From: Niastella soli
GTDB lineage: Bacteria; Bacteroidota; Bacteroidia; Chitinophagales; Chitinophagaceae
NCBI RefSeq assembly: GCF_017742245.1
Contig: NZ_JAGHKO010000001.1
Coordinates: 2,881,061-2,945,060 of the forward strand
Length of the DNA: 64,000 nt
Direction of reading: 5' to 3'
In this document: piece after piece, positions 63,000 to 64,000 of the stretch
Layout: every line of letters starts with the position of its first letter
Position numbering within the stretch: position 1 is the first letter of the stretch
Position numbers and translations under genes: made by a program
The notes under the pieces: generated by a model
The model's input: only the letters and a program-made list of their open reading frames with translations
Told to the model about the DNA's origin: nothing
Databases searched by the model: none

Positions 63000-64000
63000 A
63001 TGAGATTTAATGTAATTAAGTCGGGGCCTTGCTATGCCCTTATCTTGCTACTACATCTCCTGCCAAAACTGCTGCAAGCACAGGAAAACTCAAGTATTGT
63101 AAAAGGTGTTGTTCAAAACAACAACGGCGACGCATTAGCGGGCGTCTCAGTGGTTATCCGCAACACCGCTAATAATTTTACCTCGGGCACCAGTACTGAC
63201 AGCACCGGTGTATTTACTTTTTCGCGCATCCCTGCTGGTGGGCCTTATAAATTTACTTTCTCCATAGTGGGCTATGAAAGTCAAACGTTATCCGGATATA
63301 ATATAAAAAGCGATATTACGCTTTCCCTGGTGGTGAAAATGAAGGACGCTGCCAATTCGCTGGACCAGGTGATCGTTATTGGTTATGGTTCACAACGGAA
63401 GCGGGCGGTAACCGGTTCGGTAGTTTCTGTAAGCGCCGAACAGTTTAAAGACCGTTCATCGAGTAACGTGGCTCAGTCCATTGAAGGCACAGTGCCGGGT
63501 GTGAACATTTCTACTACACAAGGCGCACCTGGCTTTGGTCCAACCATTCGCGTAAGAGGTATCAATTCCATTACCGCAGGTACAAATCCGTTGTATGTGG
63601 TTGATGGTATGGCCATGGAAAACTTTGACCTGAACATCATCAACGCCCAGGATATTCAATCAATAGAAATATTAAAAGATGCGGCCTCCGCGGCTATCTA
63701 CGGATCACGCGGCGCGAACGGAGTTATTATTGTAACCACCAAATTGGGCAAGGCCGGAAAACCACAGGTGAACCTGGCGTATGAGCAGGGACTGCAAAAA
63801 GTGACCAGGAAGGTGGAGGTGATGGATGCACAGCAATGGATCCAGTATTATATTGATGCACGTAATAATGCCTGGGTGGCATCAGGCCCTGGCCGTTCGG
63901 CCACCGATCCCAACAGTGCCCGGGGCGGCAATAAAACGTATTTAATTCCACCTGACTTTATAAACAATCCACAACAGTTTGGGAAAGGGACCGATTGGCA
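63000..64000 (+). CDS. SusC/RagA TonB-dependent receptor, 3' end outside window
   Basis: The first 333 codons are present; the gene continues past the window. Order: signal peptide (ILLLHLLPKLLQAQ), carboxypeptidase-regulatory-like domain (VKGVVQNNNGDALAGVSVVI), TonB box (QVIVIGYGSQ), and plug (SNVAQSIEGTVPGVNI, IRVRGINSITAGTNPLYVVD, SIEILKDAASAAIYGSRGAN). There is no STN domain between signal and regulatory domain even though a FecR and an ECF sigma gene sit immediately upstream. Confidence 0.93.
   Translation, partial: MRFNVIKSGPCYALILLLHLLPKLLQAQENSSIVKGVVQNNNGDALAGVSVVIRNTANNFTSGTSTDSTGVFTFSRIPAGGPYKFTFSIVGYESQTLSGYNIKSDITLSLVVKMKDAANSLDQVIVIGYGSQRKRAVTGSVVSVSAEQFKDRSSSNVAQSIEGTVPGVNISTTQGAPGFGPTIRVRGINSITAGTNPLYVVDGMAMENFDLNIINAQDIQSIEILKDAASAAIYGSRGANGVIIVTTKLGKAGKPQVNLAYEQGLQKVTRKVEVMDAQQWIQYYIDARNNAWVASGPGRSATDPNSARGGNKTYLIPPDFINNPQQFGKGTDW

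Noticed and set aside
1-64000. tRNA, rRNA, CRISPR array, insertion sequence or integrase
   Set aside because: I looked for GGTTCGA-type T-loops, evenly spaced direct repeats with unique spacers, and transposase or recombinase motifs and found none that held up.

Overview
The window reads as chromosome of an aerobic Bacteroidota bacterium, most likely a Chitinophagaceae member (Niastella or Chitinophaga type; inferred from gene content, not tested by search). It has three SusC-type receptors, two ECF sigma/FecR pairs, short lipoprotein signals, TTTG/TAnnTTTG promoter boxes, few Shine-Dalgarno sequences, a complete SUF operon and an O2-type formylglycine-generating enzyme.

Layout. 1-2.3 kb: class A beta-lactamase-like lipoprotein, single-domain response regulator, purine nucleoside phosphorylase. 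2.4-8.6 kb: glycan-degradation operon (sulfatase, FGE-like lipoprotein, GH92 alpha-mannosidase, LacI regulator), facing a four-PAS soluble histidine kinase. 11.3-14.2 kb: YtxH/holin-like envelope pair, then two small exported Cys-containing proteins of one family flanking a MauE-like membrane protein. 14.2-21.5 kb: minus-strand SusD, STN-containing SusC, FecR and ECF sigma, with a strong hairpin between fecR and susC. 21.9-24.2 kb: MBL-fold protein, a 15-codon ORF plus terminator ahead of a MOSC protein, a small hypothetical. 24.2-25.9 kb: 1.7 kb without convincing genes, rich in inverted and dispersed repeats. 25.9-27.9 kb: operon of two LVIVD-type lipoproteins and a predicted outer-membrane protein. 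27.9-32.3 kb: ybbP/ybbA-like ABC exporter divergent from a TesA-like esterase. 32.4-40.4 kb: NDH-2, then sufB-C-D-S-E-T-like genes and an Rrf2 regulator. 40.4-42.3 kb: lipoprotein with fifteen 26-residue charged repeats. 42.9-45.7 kb: AraC regulator divergent from an FAD monooxygenase. 45.9-51.1 kb: small and regulatory genes, including two paralogous XRE/S24-like regulators, each divergent from a small gene. 51.2-56 kb: second SusC/SusD pair. 56.3-61 kb: DUF1624-like membrane protein, PD40/OmpA protein, M28 peptidase. 61.1-64 kb: ECF sigma, FecR and a SusC gene cut by the window end.

How it works together: SusC/SusD pairs import oligomers, the STN receptor can signal through FecR to its sigma factor, the sulfatase/GH92 operon trims sulfated or mannose-rich glycans, and SUF supplies Fe-S clusters. 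Intergenic DNA carries recurring short modules and palindromes that reappear at several loci. I found no tRNA, rRNA, CRISPR array, transposase or integrase gene.
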